NCBI RefSeq assembly: GCF_000190315.1
Contig: NC_015151.1
Span: 310,001-374,000, forward strand
Direction of reading: 5' to 3'
Length of the DNA: 64,000 nt
Source of the DNA: Vulcanisaeta moutnovskia 768-28
Lineage (GTDB): Archaea; Thermoproteota; Thermoprotei; Thermoproteales; Thermocladiaceae
Shown: positions 1 to 8,191 of the stretch, one piece after another
How the letters are laid out: each line of letters starts with the position of its first letter
How positions within the stretch are numbered: the stretch's first letter is position 1
The notes under the pieces: generated by a model
The model's input: the letters and a program-made list of their open reading frames with translations, nothing else
Database searches by the model: none
What the model was told of the DNA's origin: nothing
Position numbers and translations under genes: made by a program

Positions 1-100
1 CAACACTAAGATCACTATAATTAATGTTTTTATGTTGGGCACTCGTGAATAATAATGTGGGGTAAAATAAAAGTTAATTTATCGTAATTCGGAGATAGGC

Positions 101-110
101 TTTTATAATT
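101..110 (+). promoter_or_regulatory. TATA box of cbf5
   Basis: A TTTTATAATT element is centred about 26 nt before the TTG at 131. That is the spacing of an archaeal TATA box to its transcription start, so cbf5 is probably transcribed without a leader and begins at the TTG. No Shine-Dalgarno sequence precedes it. Confidence 0.55.
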
Positions 111-130
111 TCATAACATTCGTAATATGA

Positions 131-1183
131 TTGAGCGTGTCATTACCGAGCTATTGTAATGAAACGGAGGTTCTCGTTAGGATAGCTAATGAGCAAACAA
201 ACCCAGAGTGGGGCGTACCGCCAGAGAAGAGGCCCATGGATCTTTACCTCAAGTATGGTTTTGTGGTTATTGATAAGCCGAGGGGACCAACAAGCCATGA
301 GGTTGCTGCTTGGATTAAAAAGATGCTTAATCTTGATAGGGCAGGTCATTCTGGTACGCTTGATCCAGGGGTTTCTGGAGTATTACCTATAGCGCTTGGA
401 GAGTCTACGAAGGCTATGCCTGCAATTAATACGTTGGATAAGGAGTACGTAATGGTTATGAAGATGCATGGGGATGTTAATGATGAGAAGTTGAGGGCTG
501 TACTTAGGGAGTTCACCGGCGCCATTTATCAAAGGCCGCCATTGAGGAGTGCGGTTAAGAGACAGTTGAGGGTTAAGCATGTTTATGAGCTTGAGCTTCT
601 CGAGAGGGATGGTAAGTACGCATTAATAAGGATGAATGTGGAATCAGGGACATACGCAAGGAAGCTTGCTTATGATATTGGTGAGGTTCTTGGAGTTGGC
701 GCAAACATGAGGGAGCTCAGAAGAATTAGGGTTGGTTGCTTCACTGAGAAGGAGACAATTACACTGCAGGATCTTAAGGATGCATACACGCTCTATAGGG
801 ATTATGGCATTGAGGATCTCCTGAGAACTTATGTAAAACCTGTTGAGTACATGGTTAGGCATTTACCCAAGGTCTGGATCAGGGACTCCGCAGTCGATGC
901 GGTTTGTCATGGAGCCGCATTGGCTGTTCCTGGCATTGTTAAGTTAACGAATAATATAAAGAGGAAATCATTAACGGCAATCATGACTTTAAAGAATGAA
1001 CTAGTGGCTCTAGGCTATGCGGAAATGACAAGCGATGAAATAATGAATGCCCAGCGCGGTATTGCAATTAAGACTACCAGAGTAATTATGAAAAAAGGCA
1101 CGTATCCATCAATGTGGAAGAAAAAGAAAGCAGAGGGTAAGGTTGAGGAGAAGCAGCAAGACAATACCAAGGGGAAGGAGTAG
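131..1183 (+). CDS. cbf5: tRNA/rRNA pseudouridine synthase Cbf5 (dyskerin homologue)
   Basis: Catalytic subunit of the archaeal H/ACA ribonucleoprotein, which converts uridine to pseudouridine in rRNA (guided) and U55 of tRNA. The N-terminal part keeps the archaeal pattern NPEWGVPPEKRP. The TruB-type catalytic core GTLDPGVSGVLP places the nucleophilic aspartate at about residue 78, and IDKPRGPTSHEV lies just before it. The C-terminal third (about 250-325, with HLPKVWIRDSAV and HGAALAVPG) is the PUA domain that binds the ACA end of guide RNAs. The tail is rich in Lys and Glu. The length of 350 aa is normal. The TTG start is chosen because a TATA box sits 26 nt upstream and the N-terminus aligns with other archaeal Cbf5 proteins as I recall them. 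A box C/D guide RNA gene follows directly, grouping two RNA-modification functions. Confidence 0.95.
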   Translation: MSVSLPSYCNETEVLVRIANEQTNPEWGVPPEKRPMDLYLKYGFVVIDKPRGPTSHEVAAWIKKMLNLDRAGHSGTLDPGVSGVLPIALGESTKAMPAINTLDKEYVMVMKMHGDVNDEKLRAVLREFTGAIYQRPPLRSAVKRQLRVKHVYELELLERDGKYALIRMNVESGTYARKLAYDIGEVLGVGANMRELRRIRVGCFTEKETITLQDLKDAYTLYRDYGIEDLLRTYVKPVEYMVRHLPKVWIRDSAVDAVCHGAALAVPGIVKLTNNIKRKSLTAIMTLKNELVALGYAEMTSDEIMNAQRGIAIKTTRVIMKKGTYPSMWKKKKAEGKVEEKQQDNTKGKE

Positions 1184-1199
1184 TAATAGCTTTATTACT
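1182..1199 (+). terminator. Short hairpin after cbf5
   Basis: Seven-base arms AGTAATA and TATTACT are separated by four bases and overlap the cbf5 stop codon. It may mark the end of the cbf5 transcript or separate it from the guide RNA. The stem is all A/T except one pair, so it is weak. Confidence 0.25.
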
Positions 1200-1219
1200 T
1201 CAATTATAATCAAGATGTT

Positions 1220-1273
1220 GATTGATGAAAATCAGGAATCGCTGATCGATGAGGAACAGCGGATCACCTGATT
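1220..1273 (+). ncRNA. Box C/D guide sRNA (2'-O-methylation guide)
   Basis: The full set of archaeal C/D sRNA boxes is present within 50 nt: C box TTGATGA at 1222-1228, D' box CTGA at 1242-1245, C'-like TCGATGA at 1246-1252, and D box CTGA at 1268-1271. The guide before D' is 13 nt (1229-1241) and the guide before D is 15 nt (1253-1267). The complement of the D guide is GTGATCCGCTGTTCC. From memory this closely resembles a conserved stretch of domain V of 23S rRNA (GUGAUCCGGUGGUUC in E. coli), so that is the probable target. By the box +5 rule the modified base would be the U in GUGAU. The D' target is not recognised. The zero-length spacer between D' and C' is unusual. Confidence 0.7.
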
Positions 1274-1336
1274 TTCTTTCCCTCTAAAGTCTGCAATTTA
1301 AATTGGAGTACATAGAGTTAGGAATTAGGCGATTAA

Positions 1337-2494
1337 GTGATTAATGAAATGGAGATCTTCCTGGATGAATGCCCAGCATCCCCACTTAGCCACATACTGG
1401 CTCTGCGAGGTAGTGTTGAGGACAATAACGAACTTCCATACCTAAGCATGAACTTCATTAATGACGTAACTATTTACCTAACCCATGCATGCAACCTAGA
1501 ATGTAGACACTGCTACTTATTAGCGGGTAAGCCATTAAGTAATGAATTAAGTATCGATGATTGGTTACTCATACTTGATAAATTAAGGGATCTTGGGGCT
1601 AAGTATGTCTACCTATTGGGTGGTGAACCAATGCTATTAATCAGAAGGGGCTTATTGAAAATAATAAGTCATGCGAAGGACCTTGGTCTTTACATATCGA
1701 TGAGTACTAATGGTACGTTAGTTAATAGAGAAAGTGCACTTCAACTTAAGAGGGCTGGGCTTGACCAGGTTCAGGTGAGTCTCGATGGCCCAAATCCAGC
1801 AGTCAATGATGTTATTAGGGGCATTGGCAGTTTCGATAAGGCTGTTAGGGCTGTTAATGTGTTTAGGGAGGTTGGTATTGCTGTGTCGCTGTCGTATACG
1901 GTAATACCTGACAATGCTTATTACGTTGTGGATATGGTTAGGTTAACGGAAAAATTGGGTGCCCCAGTGCTCACCTTCATACGTGTTCAGGAGTTTGGTA
2001 GGGCTCGTGAAAACGGCCTATCGATTAGTAATGAGTTGGCAAGGATGGTTATTAATGACATAATGCGCACTAAGACCAGGGTTAAGCTTGTCCTGAATGG
2101 CTTTAGGTTTAGCCTCAGTGATCTATACAATGCGTATAAGAGGTCCAAGGAGAAACTTAATGCCCTTAGGATTATTAATTACACAACATGCCCCGCGGGC
2201 AGAAGCAGATTCGTAATAGACTCGGACGGTAGTATCTATGGGTGTGAATTGACCATGAATAAGGAGTTCTATGAGGGCAATGCGCTTAGGGATGATCTTA
2301 AGGTTATCTGGAGGAATGGTTTTAGATCGTTTAGGAATAGGAACTATGTGGGTATAAAGCCATGCAGTACCTGCCCAATGGTTAACCTATGCAATGCTGG
2401 TTGCCCTGCCAGAGCGTTTGCGGCATTTAGCTCTGTGGATTCGCCTGATCCTTATTGCCCAATTGTTGGGAGATTGATTAATAAATCCAGGTAA
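1337..2494 (+). CDS. Radical SAM/SPASM-domain protein
   Basis: The radical SAM core starts at about residue 45, with the cluster motif CNLECRHC (Cys 52, 56, 59) binding the 4Fe-4S cluster that cleaves S-adenosylmethionine. GGEPML follows about 40 residues later. The C-terminus is a SPASM-type auxiliary cluster domain: a single CPAG cysteine, YGCEL, then CSTCPMVNLCNAGC and a final YCPIV. SPASM enzymes often modify peptides or make cofactors, but the substrate cannot be read from the sequence. The GTG at 1337 is in frame, with an ATG alternative at 1349. A TATA-like TTTAAA lies at 1297-1302. A GNAT gene follows 22 nt downstream, suggesting a two-gene operon. Confidence 0.85.
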   Translation: MINEMEIFLDECPASPLSHILALRGSVEDNNELPYLSMNFINDVTIYLTHACNLECRHCYLLAGKPLSNELSIDDWLLILDKLRDLGAKYVYLLGGEPMLLIRRGLLKIISHAKDLGLYISMSTNGTLVNRESALQLKRAGLDQVQVSLDGPNPAVNDVIRGIGSFDKAVRAVNVFREVGIAVSLSYTVIPDNAYYVVDMVRLTEKLGAPVLTFIRVQEFGRARENGLSISNELARMVINDIMRTKTRVKLVLNGFRFSLSDLYNAYKRSKEKLNALRIINYTTCPAGRSRFVIDSDGSIYGCELTMNKEFYEGNALRDDLKVIWRNGFRSFRNRNYVGIKPCSTCPMVNLCNAGCPARAFAAFSSVDSPDPYCPIVGRLINKSR

Positions 2495-2516
2495 TGATTA
2501 TTCCCTGCCTGGTGTA

Positions 2517-3323
2517 ATGATTATTGATGTATTTAAGGAGTTGAATAGGAACATCCTTAGCCTGATCAGGAGGGCTTATTTAATGGACCCTGTCAGGTAT
2601 GTATACCTGTACTACGACATTGTTTACTACCCAGAGTTCACGGAGGCTTACCTAAACGTGGTTAATAATGACATAGTTGGTTACCTATTGATATTCAGGG
2701 GATTACCATACACGGCAATTCACATAATCGGTAATGCATCCCTTAACGCTCTTGATGAGATTCCACTAAACAACCGCCTAGTGATTCATGCGGAAACCGA
2801 ACCTAAGTACGTGAATCATTTAATCAATAAGCTATCCAGCAAAGGCACGATATCACTATCCAGAGACTTAACAATGATTTGTTGGAGTAATTCCTTTAGG
2901 GAATTTATTATTAACGATGATGCTGTTGTTATTCGCAGATTATCGATTAATGATATTAATGAATTCCTTAGGGTAAAGAGTATACAGGGAACGCGGATAA
3001 GTGAGGCTGAGGCGTTAATTAGGTTATCATCGCCTCATTGGCATTATTATGGATTATTCATGAACAGTGAATTGGTGGCCATTGCAGGTACGTACTTGAA
3101 GCTACCGGAGGTTTGGGTCGTGGGTGATGTATTCACAATCCCTAATTACAGGAATAGAGGATTCGCAAAGGCGGTAGTCTCTGTAATAACTAAGGATGCA
3201 ATTAATAGTAGTGCCGTGGCGATGCTTCACGTTGATGAATATAACACACCAGCAATTAGGGTCTACAAAAGGCTTGGTTACATTGCGGTTCAAGGGATGA
3301 TATTGTTGAATTATAATCCTTGA
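2517..3323 (+). CDS. GNAT-family N-acetyltransferase
   Basis: The C-terminal half (about residues 135-260) is a GNAT fold. Beta strands lead into VVGDVFTIPNYRNRGFAKAVV, where RNRGFA is the acetyl-CoA pyrophosphate-binding loop. It ends with DEYNTPAIRVYKRLGY, the usual last GNAT motif. The first 130 residues look like a degenerate first GNAT or substrate domain, as in two-domain family members. Its position 22 nt after the radical SAM gene suggests both act on the same molecule, perhaps a peptide or amino sugar, but that is inference. It ends 1 nt from the convergent kinase gene. Confidence 0.8.
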   Translation: MIIDVFKELNRNILSLIRRAYLMDPVRYVYLYYDIVYYPEFTEAYLNVVNNDIVGYLLIFRGLPYTAIHIIGNASLNALDEIPLNNRLVIHAETEPKYVNHLINKLSSKGTISLSRDLTMICWSNSFREFIINDDAVVIRRLSINDINEFLRVKSIQGTRISEAEALIRLSSPHWHYYGLFMNSELVAIAGTYLKLPEVWVVGDVFTIPNYRNRGFAKAVVSVITKDAINSSAVAMLHVDEYNTPAIRVYKRLGYIAVQGMILLNYNP

Positions 3324-3324
3324 A

Positions 3325-4866
3325 TTATAATTTATTGATTGATTTCATTAATTCCTTATTATTTTTATAATATTTCATGAATATTAAGTATTTTTCGTCA
3401 TATAACTTTCTTAGATCTTTACTTGGCTCATATACCTGATCAATTTTTCTTGTGCTCTTTATATCATTAAGATTAACTGTGCCTAAGCCATAGGCCGCTA
3501 ACATAGCTGCTCCTTTTGCTGTTATATACCTTGGATTCTTTACAGTGATCACTTTAATATTCAATATATCTATTATTTGCGGCCATATTTTTGATTGGGC
3601 ACCTCCGCCGCCCATTATTACGTAATCAACATTATGATTTATGAACCTTAAATAAGACTGAAATGCCCACTTAATATTTAATGCTACGCCTTCCATCACA
3701 GCCCTCACAATATCGCCCCTTGAATTATATATACCTAGATTGAAAAATCCACCTCTAAGGTATGGATCTTCAACAGGAGCCCTTTCCCCAAGTAGCCAGG
3801 GTAAGAATAGCAATCCATTTGACCCCTGCACCGATTCTAAACAAAGCCTATCGATCTCGTCGTAATCCTTAATGGAGAGTGTTTTCATGGTGTAATCAAG
3901 GCAGCTCCCCGCATTTTCCTGTTCAACCGGTACATAGTACTTACCAGGGAGTGCCGAGGGTAGCGATGCAATATTATGGAATATATCTGTTTTCTTAAAT
4001 GGTACGTGCGTTGTTATCCACGATGATGTTCCAATGTATAGGTGCGTTTCGTAATAATCAACAGCACCAACGCCTATTGGTGAGCATGGTAGATCACCAC
4101 AACCAGCAATAACCCTAATGTGACTCGGTAATCCTATTTCCTCAGTCACCTTAGGGTCTATTGAACCAACAATAGTAGTTGGTGAAACTAGATCAGGCAA
4201 TTTATCTCTGGGTATACCAACAAGTCTTAATAACGGTTCATAATAAACCACATTATTTGGGTTCCTATTATCAGTAACCCACAATAAGACTGATGTGTCC
4301 CAAGATGCTGCAATCTTACCTGTTAATTTCATTACTATGAAATGAATTGCGTCAAGAAACTTATGCGTCTTATTGAATATGTCAGGCATGTTATTCTTTA
4401 TGTAGAGAATATGAGCTATGGAATCCTTACCTGACCTTGTCGGTGCTCCACCAGTTATGCGTATCCACATCCATAGTTTATCTATACGGTATCCAGATAT
4501 TGATGGAAAGCCCCCAATCAGTTTCTTTATTTCGTCCTTACCCCTTGTATCCATCCATATGATGGCTTTGTACAATGGATTTCCATCCTTATCAATTGGT
4601 ATTGTATCTGACCACTGTCCAGTAACGCCAATAGCCATTATTTTATTAACATCAATTTTCGTATTAGTAACAACATCTCTTAGGGAGTCCTTAACAGCGC
4701 CCCACCATGCTAATGGATCTTGCTCTACCTTTCCATCTTTACCAAGAATTAATGGATAATACCTAGTGGATGATGCTATTAATGTTCCATCCCTACTAAA
4801 TAAAGCGACTTTGCATGAAGATGTACCGAGGTCAATACCAATATAGTATTCACTTAATGAAGCCAT
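3325..4866 (-). CDS. FGGY-family carbohydrate kinase (xylulokinase-like)
   Basis: ATP-dependent kinase of sugars or polyols. The N-terminus YIGIDLGTSSCKVALFSRDG is the phosphate-1 loop of the actin/hexokinase fold. ATGQWSDTIPID-type and WMDTRG segments are typical of XylB-like members. A C-terminal GGGGAQSKIWPQIIDIL motif corresponds to the FGGY adenosine site. Length (about 513 aa) is standard. The ATG at 4866 is preferred because the upstream lyase stops at 4869, giving a 2-nt gap. A GTG at 4878 would add four residues. Co-transcription with the PLP lyase suggests that kinase and lyase act in sequence, the kinase making a phosphorylated substrate. The exact sugar or amino polyol is unknown. 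Confidence 0.85.
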   Translation of the reverse strand: MASLSEYYIGIDLGTSSCKVALFSRDGTLIASSTRYYPLILGKDGKVEQDPLAWWGAVKDSLRDVVTNTKIDVNKIMAIGVTGQWSDTIPIDKDGNPLYKAIIWMDTRGKDEIKKLIGGFPSISGYRIDKLWMWIRITGGAPTRSGKDSIAHILYIKNNMPDIFNKTHKFLDAIHFIVMKLTGKIAASWDTSVLLWVTDNRNPNNVVYYEPLLRLVGIPRDKLPDLVSPTTIVGSIDPKVTEEIGLPSHIRVIAGCGDLPCSPIGVGAVDYYETHLYIGTSSWITTHVPFKKTDIFHNIASLPSALPGKYYVPVEQENAGSCLDYTMKTLSIKDYDEIDRLCLESVQGSNGLLFLPWLLGERAPVEDPYLRGGFFNLGIYNSRGDIVRAVMEGVALNIKWAFQSYLRFINHNVDYVIMGGGGAQSKIWPQIIDILNIKVITVKNPRYITAKGAAMLAAYGLGTVNLNDIKSTRKIDQVYEPSKDLRKLYDEKYLIFMKYYKNNKELMKSINKL

Positions 4867-4868
4867 AG

Positions 4869-6305
4869 TTATTCCCACGGATTATACAGCCAATCAATTA
4901 CGTACTTTAAAATAAGGTCTAGCTGGTCCTTAGGCAGAAACGCTGTTGCTCCATAGATGGGCGCCATGCCAGTTGTAGGTTGGCCCTTCTCTATGGCGTC
5001 CTTTATTGATTCACGTAAATCATTTATGAAGCTCTCTTTAACACCTGGTAAAGTGTGCCTATACGTGAGTGCTATATGGAATCCTGGTGGATTTATTAAA
5101 CCTATTAAGTGCCATCCTCTCTGTGCCATGTAATCCATTATGACGTAGGGATTTATGGAATCTGAGGATATGGCAATTATCCACAGTGGGTCACCAAGTA
5201 TCTTCAATTCACTTATTTTCTTAATCTCATTAATTATGTATTTACCGGTCTCAAGTATCTCCTTTGTTATTTTCATATAACCCTCCTCACCGAGATGGAG
5301 CATTACAGCCCATGTGGCGGCTATGGTAAAGCCAGGCTTACTACCCAGTGTTGTTGGTGTGAAGTAAATACCCCCAGTCCAGTCACCAATGGCATATACC
5401 TGATAACTAAATAACTCTGGGTCTCTATAAAGTATTACCGAGGAACCTTTAGGAGCATATCCGTATTTATGAGTATCTAAGTTAATCGAGGTCACCCCCT
5501 CTACGTCAAAGTCGAATTGTGGTATATCATAACCCAATTTTCGTGCGAATGGTAATATGAACCCTCCCAATGCAGCATCAACATGCATACTGATCCCATG
5601 ATCCATGGCTACCTCAGCCAACTCCTTAATGGGGTCTATAGTTCCATATGGAAAATTCGGCGCAGAACCTATGATTGCTATTGTGTTTTTCGTAATGGTG
5701 TTCTTAACCTTCTCCACATCAACCCTAAATTTATCATCAAGATCTACGATCTTCACCCTTATGTTAAAGTACTCGGCAGCCTTAAGGAAGGCTGCATGCG
5801 CAGATTTAGGAATAATTATTTCAGGCTCTATGATACCCTTCTTATGCCTATAGTAATCCCTATAGGTCTTCATTGCTAATAAAATGCTTTCAGTACCGCC
5901 CACAGTTATTGAACCTCTCACATTGCCGTCTCCATGAAGCATATTAGCGCACATGGCTACAACCTCACTCTCCAATTTAACTAAGCTTGGCCAAACGTCA
6001 GGATGCAATGGATTGGCAAGTGGATATATTGAAAAGACCTCCTCATATAAAGACACTAAATCATCACTCCCATTATAGACAGCACCCGATACTTTACCGT
6101 TTTTCCATGATTTATCTTCCTCAGATGCCATTTTTCTCAAAATAGAAAGTAATTCATCCCTACTAACTCCTTTGGATGGTAACGACCTAAATTCAGGAAA
6201 AGCCCCCTTATAGGGCTTGAATAATTTTCCTAACCCAGCCATAAGATTAGATATATCGGATAATGCCATTACTCTGAAATCTATTAATTTATTTAAAAAT
6301 ATCAT
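4869..6305 (-). CDS. Sphingosine-1-phosphate-lyase-like PLP-dependent lyase
   Basis: Group II PLP enzyme that resembles eukaryotic sphingosine-1-phosphate lyase more than the glutamate or tyrosine decarboxylases. Shared landmarks, by recall of the human enzyme, are SGAVYNG (73-79), ANPLHPDVWPSLVKLE (about 97-112), SITVGGTESI (132-141), KSAHAAFLKAAEYF, HVDAALGGF (241-249), THKYGYAPKGSS with the PLP lysine at about 280, and a C-terminal TTGMAPIYG. Family members cleave a phosphorylated long-chain or polyol amine between C2 and C3, giving phosphoethanolamine and an aldehyde. Archaea have no known sphingolipids, so the substrate is probably different. Two starts are possible (6305 and ATG at 6269). 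A TTTAAATA about 26 nt before 6305 favours the longer form. Confidence 0.85.
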   Translation of the reverse strand: MIFLNKLIDFRVMALSDISNLMAGLGKLFKPYKGAFPEFRSLPSKGVSRDELLSILRKMASEEDKSWKNGKVSGAVYNGSDDLVSLYEEVFSIYPLANPLHPDVWPSLVKLESEVVAMCANMLHGDGNVRGSITVGGTESILLAMKTYRDYYRHKKGIIEPEIIIPKSAHAAFLKAAEYFNIRVKIVDLDDKFRVDVEKVKNTITKNTIAIIGSAPNFPYGTIDPIKELAEVAMDHGISMHVDAALGGFILPFARKLGYDIPQFDFDVEGVTSINLDTHKYGYAPKGSSVILYRDPELFSYQVYAIGDWTGGIYFTPTTLGSKPGFTIAATWAVMLHLGEEGYMKITKEILETGKYIINEIKKISELKILGDPLWIIAISSDSINPYVIMDYMAQRGWHLIGLINPPGFHIALTYRHTLPGVKESFINDLRESIKDAIEKGQPTTGMAPIYGATAFLPKDQLDLILKYVIDWLYNPWE

Positions 6306-6597
6306 GAATATATAAAATATAATACTTTATTTAAACCAATAATTTCGAGAACAGATATTTTTCCCTTGTAACATTACGCGTAATTACAATACTTCCTCTT
6401 TTTAAATGAATGCAATAATCCTCCGTCTCTTATTAATAATATATCACGATATTGAATCTATATTATGAGATGTATTCATTTAAGTTTGTAAAGGAATTAA
6501 TGAAATAGAATTCTTAAAATTATTGATATCCATGTTATATAAATATTTTATTTATAATAAGCATTTAAAAGAACTAAGTAAATATTATTATTTTTAT
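6306..6597. promoter_or_regulatory. Divergent AT-rich control region with palindromes
   Basis: This gap between the lyase/kinase operon (minus) and the MFS transporter (plus) has no convincing gene. It holds a perfect 12-bp palindrome ATTACGCGTAAT at 6373-6384 and a 13-bp inverted repeat (TTAAATGAATGCA at 6402-6414 and TGTATTCATTTAA at 6471-6483, one mismatch) whose arms are 56 nt apart. TTTAAATA at about 6325-6335 is the likely TATA box for the lyase. The arrangement suits an operator controlling both directions. The spacing is long for one dimer but possible for looping. Confidence 0.45.
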
Positions 6598-7853
6598 ATG
6601 AATATGATATATGAAAACCGCTGGAGGTGGGTCGTACTCTCTGGTTATACTCTTATTGCTATGTCATCTCAGATTATATGGCTAAACTTTGCGGGTATTG
6701 CTGTGCCACAAATGGTATCTTTATTTCATACGAACTTAACAATGATAGGATTAATGGCTGCTATATGGCCATTAATATTCATTCCTCTTTCAATACCTGC
6801 AGGCTTCATAGTTGATAAATATGGGTTTAAGCTTGCAGTATCGATAGGCGGTGCATTACTCGCGTTGTTCTCCTGGTTGAGGCTATTTGCCAGCACTAAC
6901 TTCTACTTACTACTTCTATTTCAAAGCTTAGCTGGTACAAGTCAACCCTTTATATACAATGGCATAACTAAACTTGCTAATAATTGGTTTCCTGAGAATG
7001 AACAAACATTAGCAAATGGTATTGGCACAATGGGGCAAATAATCGGTATGGTATTAGCATTAGTAATAACGCCCATAATGGTTCCTGAACCCTCATTTCA
7101 CGACTTAATTCTAAACATAATTACATTCTCATTAATAGTCACTATATCCTTACTTTTCTTTTCTTTATCACTACGGCGCGCGAGTCACCAGTTAAGGGAA
7201 GAACTCGTGAGATCGTCTCGCAGCAGAGCTTCAGTGCTCAAATAAGGACTATTATTAGGCAGCGAAACATCATAATACTAATGATACTATTCTTAATAGG
7301 AGTTGGCGTATTTAGTGCCCTGGCTCAATGGAATGAATCAATACTATACTCTAGAGGTATAGCAACTCTCTACGGAGACCTTGCTGGAATATCAATGCTC
7401 ATAAGCGGGATAATTGGAATGGTGGTGATACCATTCATTTCCGATAAGTATCATATGAGGAAGGGGATAATACTAATTAATCTATCATTATTAGTTTTGT
7501 TATTTGCCCTATTTTCGTTGAGAACCATATATATTATTTACTTGGTTATTTCAATAGGAGTTGGTTTTCTATTGTTATCGCTAGCGCCTGTTGGTCTTCA
7601 ATTATCCCTCGAGACAGTAGGTGGTGAATCAGCAGGTATAGCGGCTAGCTTATTATGGCTAGCATCACAAGTCGGGGCATTCGCCATAATTATAGTAATG
7701 AGCGATTTATATTACTACTCAATTACATTAGGCAAGGCACTAAAGCTATATTACCTTATTTACGATCCCTGGTTCATACCAATAATATTCATAGTAACAC
7801 TAGGCATTATTTCATTAATATTTAGTGCATTTCTAATTGAGCCTAAAAAATAA
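6598..7853 (+). pseudogene. MFS transporter split by a frameshift
   Basis: A 12-helix major facilitator transporter is encoded in two frames. The first part (start ATG 6598 or 6604; a TTG at 6523 is also in frame) contains the MFS loop motif VDKYGFKLAVS and about six helices and runs to a stop at 7245. The second part, in another frame, is open across the overlap and carries SDKYHMRKG and the remaining helices to 7853. Removing one GC from GCGCGCG near 7176-7182 restores one continuous reading frame through RRESPVKGRTREIVSQQ. The cause may be a real mutation, slippage-based switching or a sequence error. The gene faces the lyase/kinase operon and could import its substrate. Confidence 0.7.
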
Positions 7854-7976
7854 CCATTTAATTTTTACATAATCGAGTACTTATTCAATATTAAATCTCG
7901 CGATATTAATTCATCATCGCATAAATATTTACCAATTGAAATGAAAACGACACGAACCATAAACAATTCAGCCCCT

Positions 7977-8064
7977 TGGTGCGGGGGGTGGGATTTGAAC
8001 CCACGCAGGCCTTCGCCAACGGGACCTCAACCCGTCCCCTTTGACCTGGCTCGGGCACCCCCGC
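7977..8064 (-). tRNA. tRNA-Leu(GAG)
   Basis: Read on the minus strand, a GCGGGGG/CCCCCGC acceptor stem, D arm, anticodon stem ACGGG/CCCGT with loop TTGAGGT (anticodon GAG), a long class II variable arm and a GTGGG-TTCAAAT-CCCAC T arm fold as a complete tRNA. The discriminator is A, as usual for leucine. CCA is encoded (7977-7979). No intron is seen. A TTAAAA-type TATA element lies about 25 nt upstream, near 8086-8092. Confidence 0.95.
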
Positions 8065-8191
8065 CGATCTATATCTTGCGGTTTTGGTTTTAAGTGTTTT
8101 TCTGTGGTTTATGCCATAGTTGTGGTTTTTGTCGTGATTATGTATTTGTAAAAGGAGAAAGTGTTATTAATGCATTTTCGATAACGGCTTC

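Noticed and set aside
8150-8184. AAAGGAG followed by GTG TTA TTA ATG CAT TTT CGA TAA, as a leader peptide for the ABC exporter
   Set aside because: The frame is only seven codons long and the arrangement is probably chance; no further evidence for attenuation.
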